Of a stretch of 37,627 nt of DNA, positions 34,104 through 37,627 are shown one piece after another. Source of the DNA: an uncultured Opitutales bacterium. GTDB taxonomy: Bacteria > Verrucomicrobiota > Verrucomicrobiia > Opitutales > Intestinicryptomonadaceae. The position numbers and the translations under genes are program-made. Where the stretch lies: assembly GCA_944389915.1 (NCBI GenBank), contig CALXOC010000086.1, positions 1-37,627 on the forward strand, in the 5' to 3' direction. Position 1 is the first letter of the stretch. Each line of letters begins with the position of its first letter. The notes under the pieces were generated by a model. It made no database searches. It saw nothing but the letters and a program-made list of their open reading frames with translations, and had not been told where the DNA came from.

Positions 34104-35885
34104 ATGGGGACTTACGCCGAAATATTTTCAAATACTTGGGGACTCCTGCTGGTAATCCTGTTTTTTGGAGGTTCCATTTTCGTGCATGAACTCGGCCATT
34201 TTCTGGCGGCAAAAATGCGCGGAATGAAGGTGCTTCGCTTTTCCATAGGCTTCGGACCAAGGCTGTTTTCATGGAGGGGAAAAGACGGATGCCAATACCT
34301 CGTTTCACTTTTGCCGCTCGGAGGTTATGTTGCGCTTCCGCAACTTGCCGACATGGGGGCGCTCGAAGGCGGGGAGGATTCGGACAGGGAGCAAATAAAG
34401 AAGCTGCCGCCTGCATCGTGTTCGGACAAAATCATAGTTAGCGCGGCGGGAGCGTTTTTTAATTTGCTATTTGCGGTTCTGTTGGCGGCAATGGTTTGGA
34501 TAGCCGGGATAGAGGAAAATGCCGTATATAAAACTACGGTTGTCGGCTACGTCCCGGAGAAAATCTCAGACATAAACGGGAAAAATTATCCGTCACCCGC
34601 GCGCGCCGCCGGGCTAAGACCGGGAGACAAAATTCTCGAGGTCGACGGCGCAAACGTCGGCGATTTCATGCAGATAATAGAGCGCATAGCCATAGGTTCC
34701 GGCCGCTCTCCCGACGGCTCGCCAAAAGCCGTCTTGAAAGTTCTGCGCGGAAACGCCGAGAAAATTATCGAGCTAAACCCCATTCTAATACGGACAAACG
34801 TCGCAACCGGAGACGAAATCAGAATGATAGGCGCGGTTCCGGCAATGGACATGCGCATTGCAAAAGTAATGGAAAATTCTCCCGCCGCCCTTGCCGGATT
34901 GCGTCCCGGAGACACCGTAATCGGCATCGACGGCATAACCCTATATTCCAACAAGCAACTTTCCGATTACCTGGATTCGCTGCCTGCGGGAGCGGCTGTA
35001 AACCTGAAGGTTTTGAGAGGCTCAAAAGAACTAAATATTGCAATCTCCCCGCAAAAAGTGGAATTGACCCGTCCATATTGCGAGATATCCCTGCCTGACT
35101 CCTCCGCGCTCTCGCTGTTTGAGACTGATGGCAAAGGCGGAGAAAGCTCCATTAAAATATTGTCGATTTCGGGCGGCGACACCGCATTGGAGAATTTGCG
35201 GCCGGGCATGACGCTGTATCGCGCAAACGGCAAAAGCGTCACAAAGCTCTCGCAACTCGCAACCCTTGCCGCAACTTCAAAATCGGGATTAAAACTTTCT
35301 CTGATAGACCCCTCCTTGAAGCTTTGCGATTGCGTGCTTCCCCAGAAATCCCTTTTCAAGATTCTCCCTCCGAAGGAGCGCACTATGCTCGGGTACGAAC
35401 TTGAAAATATAACTATTATAAGCCATCCGAGCATAGCCGCCCAGTTTAAAGAAAGCATTTCCAGAACTTGGAACGCAATATCGAGCCTTTTAAACCCGCA
35501 GAGCGACGTCGGCATAAACAGTCTTGCCGGACCCGTAGACATCGGGCGCGTGATATATAAGCTCTCTATGACCGGCTTTTCCTTGGTGCTGTCTTTCGGG
35601 GTGCTTTTAAATGTGAATCTCGCCATATTAAACCTGCTCCCCATACCGGTTCTGGACGGCGGGCATATACTTTTCGCAATTATTGCGCGCTTGCGCGGCA
35701 AGGCGCTTCCGCCGAGTTTTTTCGCTGGAGTACAGGGAAGCTTTTCCATACTTTTTCTGGCGCTGATGCTTTACGTTGTCTACTGCGGTTTTATGCGATG
35801 GAGCGGAGACGCAAAACTTGACGATTCGGACGGCGCGGCGTCGGAATTTTATGTCAGCGAGATAACTTTTAAAAAACATGAATAA
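34104..35885 (+). CDS. rseP: Site-2 intramembrane metalloprotease (RseP family)
   Basis: 593-residue membrane zinc protease cutting transmembrane segments such as those of anti-sigma factors. The zinc motif HELGH is at residues 28-32 in the first helix, and the third ligand is in the LDGG motif (517-520) with the NLLPIPVLDGGH context. Between them are two clear PDZ domains (about 145-225 and 245-315, each with GLRPGD) and a third degenerate one (about 345-405, NLRPGM). This makes the protein longer than the 450-residue E. coli enzyme. It starts one base after the dxr stop and overlaps ispG. No anti-sigma factor gene is visible in the window. Confidence 0.95.
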   Translation: MGTYAEIFSNTWGLLLVILFFGGSIFVHELGHFLAAKMRGMKVLRFSIGFGPRLFSWRGKDGCQYLVSLLPLGGYVALPQLADMGALEGGEDSDREQIKKLPPASCSDKIIVSAAGAFFNLLFAVLLAAMVWIAGIEENAVYKTTVVGYVPEKISDINGKNYPSPARAAGLRPGDKILEVDGANVGDFMQIIERIAIGSGRSPDGSPKAVLKVLRGNAEKIIELNPILIRTNVATGDEIRMIGAVPAMDMRIAKVMENSPAALAGLRPGDTVIGIDGITLYSNKQLSDYLDSLPAGAAVNLKVLRGSKELNIAISPQKVELTRPYCEISLPDSSALSLFETDGKGGESSIKILSISGGDTALENLRPGMTLYRANGKSVTKLSQLATLAATSKSGLKLSLIDPSLKLCDCVLPQKSLFKILPPKERTMLGYELENITIISHPSIAAQFKESISRTWNAISSLLNPQSDVGINSLAGPVDIGRVIYKLSMTGFSLVLSFGVLLNVNLAILNLLPIPVLDGGHILFAIIARLRGKALPPSFFAGVQGSFSILFLALMLYVVYCGFMRWSGDAKLDDSDGAASEFYVSEITFKKHE

Positions 35886-37627
35886 CAACTATTGCACATC
35901 AAGATTCAACTGCGTCAGGCTAAAGACGCGCGAGGTTAATGTAGGCGGCGTAAAGATGGGCGCGGACAACCCGATAGTCGTGCAGTCTATGACAAACACG
36001 AAGACCCAGGACGTTGAAGCGTCGTTTCGCCAGTGCATACAGTTAGCCGAAGCAGGCTGCCAAATAATCAGGCTGACCGCCCAAAACTTGGAAGCCGCGC
36101 GCGCTCTCGGCGATATTTCAAAAAAGTTCAGAGCCGCGGGCTTTTCAACGCCCCTTGTGGCCGATATACACTTCTTGCCCCAAACGGCCATGGAGGCGGT
36201 TGAACATGTTGAAAAAATACGCATAAATCCCGGCAATTTCACCGATAAAAAGCTTGAGGGCAAACCCGATTACACGGACGCTGAATACGCAGCCGAGCTC
36301 GATAAAGTGAGAGAAAAGCTCACCCCCCTCGTAATGCGGTGCAAGGAGCTGGGGCGGGCCCTGCGCATAGGGACAAACCACGGTTCGTTATCTGACCGCA
36401 TAGTTCGGCGTTACGGAGACACCCCATTCGGCATGGTTGAGGCTGCGTTTGAATTTGCGCGCATATGCCGGGACTTAAATTTCCACAACCTTGTATTCTC
36501 GTTCAAAGCCAGCAATACCCGCATAATGACGGAAACCTATAGACTGGCGGTGCGGCGAATGCTTGAGGAGGGATTCGACTACCCCCTGCATCTCGGCGTA
36601 ACGGAGGCCGGATTCGGCATCGATGCGCGCATAAAGAGTTCCATGGGCATTGGGGGACTGCTCTTCGACGGTATCGGAGACACAATAAGGGTATCACTCA
36701 CTGAAGATCCAGTTAAGGAAATTCCCGTAGCAAAAATGCTCCTTTCCCTTGCCGACAAGGTGCGCTCAGAAAACGCCATCAGACAGGAAAAGGAAAACAT
36801 AGATTTTTACTCCTACACGCGCCGCCCTGCCCGCGCCGTTGTTTGCATAAATACAAAGATAGGCGAAAACGCAGTCCCGCCGGTTGCCTCGATGGGAAAG
36901 AGCCAACACGCCGAGTTCGCATTTGAGAACAAGCTCTGCCGCTTGGACGGGCAATCCGCAATACTCTACGATAAATTTTCGGACGCATGCAAATTATCGG
37001 AAGCCCTGCTTAAAAATGCGTTTGTGGCGGCAGAGATTGATACGGAAAAATTGCTTGATTTCGGCGATGCGCTCAAGGCAAAAAATTTGCTCTTAGTTCC
37101 CCCTTCGCCCTCCGGCGGCCGCCATGCGGTCGGAGAGGCAAGGCTTTTCGCGGCCCGATTAAAAGAGTTGAATTGCGATGCGCCAATATGGCTTAAGTTT
37201 GATAGAAGCAAAGCCGCAAACGCCGACGGAGACGAAATGAGCCTTCTAAGCGAAGCTTCAATATACCTTGGTTCCCTTTTGGTTGACGGAATCGGCGACA
37301 TGGCCTCCGTAGAAATATCCCAAGATCCCGACAAAAACGCCCAATACGCCCTTGCAATACTTCAGGGGGCGCGAGCGAGGCGCTCTAAAGCCGAATACAT
37401 AGCATGCCCGAGCTGCGGACGGACCCTTTACGACATACAGAGCGCCGTCGCAAAAATTCAAGATGCCACATCGCACCTGAAGAACGTAACAATAGCGGTA
37501 ATGGGCTGCATTGTCAACGGCCCCGGCGAAATGGGCGACGCCGATTTCGGCTATGTGGGCGGCGCTCCCGGCAAAATAAGCCTCTATAAAGGCCAGACCT
37601 GCGTTGAAATGAACATTCCCCAGGAAG
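35878..37627 (+). CDS. ispG: 4-hydroxy-3-methylbut-2-enyl diphosphate synthase, long type, 3' partial
   Basis: Iron-sulfur enzyme of the MEP pathway converting MEcPP to HMBPP. The frame is open for 583 codons to the window edge, so the C-terminus is cut. The N-terminal TIM barrel (PIVVQSMTNTKTQD, VADIHFLPQ, GVTEAGFG) is followed by a large inserted domain (about 300-490) and then the [4Fe-4S] domain with Cys510 and Cys513 (CPSCGRT) and Cys544 (GCIVNGPGE). The insertion marks the three-domain form known from plants, Chlamydiae and Bacteroidetes, whereas E. coli IspG has 372 residues. The ATG at 35878 overlaps the last codons of rseP. Confidence 0.95.
   Translation, partial: MNNNYCTSRFNCVRLKTREVNVGGVKMGADNPIVVQSMTNTKTQDVEASFRQCIQLAEAGCQIIRLTAQNLEAARALGDISKKFRAAGFSTPLVADIHFLPQTAMEAVEHVEKIRINPGNFTDKKLEGKPDYTDAEYAAELDKVREKLTPLVMRCKELGRALRIGTNHGSLSDRIVRRYGDTPFGMVEAAFEFARICRDLNFHNLVFSFKASNTRIMTETYRLAVRRMLEEGFDYPLHLGVTEAGFGIDARIKSSMGIGGLLFDGIGDTIRVSLTEDPVKEIPVAKMLLSLADKVRSENAIRQEKENIDFYSYTRRPARAVVCINTKIGENAVPPVASMGKSQHAEFAFENKLCRLDGQSAILYDKFSDACKLSEALLKNAFVAAEIDTEKLLDFGDALKAKNLLLVPPSPSGGRHAVGEARLFAARLKELNCDAPIWLKFDRSKAANADGDEMSLLSEASIYLGSLLVDGIGDMASVEISQDPDKNAQYALAILQGARARRSKAEYIACPSCGRTLYDIQSAVAKIQDATSHLKNVTIAVMGCIVNGPGEMGDADFGYVGGAPGKISLYKGQTCVEMNIPQE

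Noticed and set aside
1-37627. CRISPR arrays, insertion sequences, integrases, tRNA genes
   Set aside because: No regularly spaced repeats, transposase or integrase motifs, or tRNA T-loop/acceptor patterns were found on reading both strands.

Overview
The window is a gene-dense bacterial chromosome segment of moderate GC content. No insertion sequence, tRNA, rRNA or CRISPR array was seen. A Verrucomicrobiota-like (PVC superphylum) genome is the best guess. This rests on a three-subunit B-type succinate dehydrogenase, a long insertion-type IspG, a small DUF6485-type cysteine protein, an FkbH/KAS III acyl locus and aryl-polyene-type ketosynthases. It is an inference from gene content, not a phylogeny.

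Region 1 (1-8935, + strand) is one tightly overlapping operon, cut at the left window edge: an MMPL exporter, a lauroyl-type acyltransferase, an acyl carrier protein (ACP), a ketosynthase fused to a chain-length-factor-like domain, a LolA-like carrier, a small secreted protein, and a second ketosynthase fused to a degenerate ketosynthase. This is the core of an aryl-polyene/flexirubin-like type II fatty-acid/polyketide pathway with its own envelope export parts. A KAS III gene meets it tail to tail with overlapping stop codons. A FadL/OmpP1-type outer-membrane protein with its own terminator follows.

Region 2 (about 11.6-18.9 kb) is mostly core functions: HPr; a secreted SGNH hydrolase; a Tat-type lipoprotein of the sugar isomerase/epimerase fold; a U32 protein (TrhP-like) coupled to a DUF6485 protein; peptide release factor 2, whose gene carries a canonical programmed +1 frameshift; a Pro/Ala-rich repeat protein with a C-terminal membrane anchor; thioredoxin; and an AraC regulator.

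Region 3 (19.3-24.9 kb) is a divergent accessory locus. One arm encodes KAS III, a VOC/epimerase-like protein, an ACP and an FkbH-type HAD-GNAT protein. The other encodes an ACP, an SDR ketoreductase and a NeuD-type O/N-acyltransferase. Together they look like a small pathway that builds an unusual acyl group on a carrier protein and transfers it to a sugar or similar acceptor. A Bcr/CflA efflux gene and a PepSY-like secreted protein flank it.

Region 4 (27-37.6 kb) is housekeeping: sdhCAB with a strong terminator; about 660 bp without a convincing gene; the 4.5S signal recognition particle RNA; and an isoprenoid/phospholipid/envelope operon uppS-cdsA-dxr-rseP-ispG that runs off the right edge.

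The most unusual content is the tandem ketosynthase fusions of region 1 and the divergent acyl-modification locus of region 3. The clearest molecular mechanism visible in the DNA is the prfB frameshift site.
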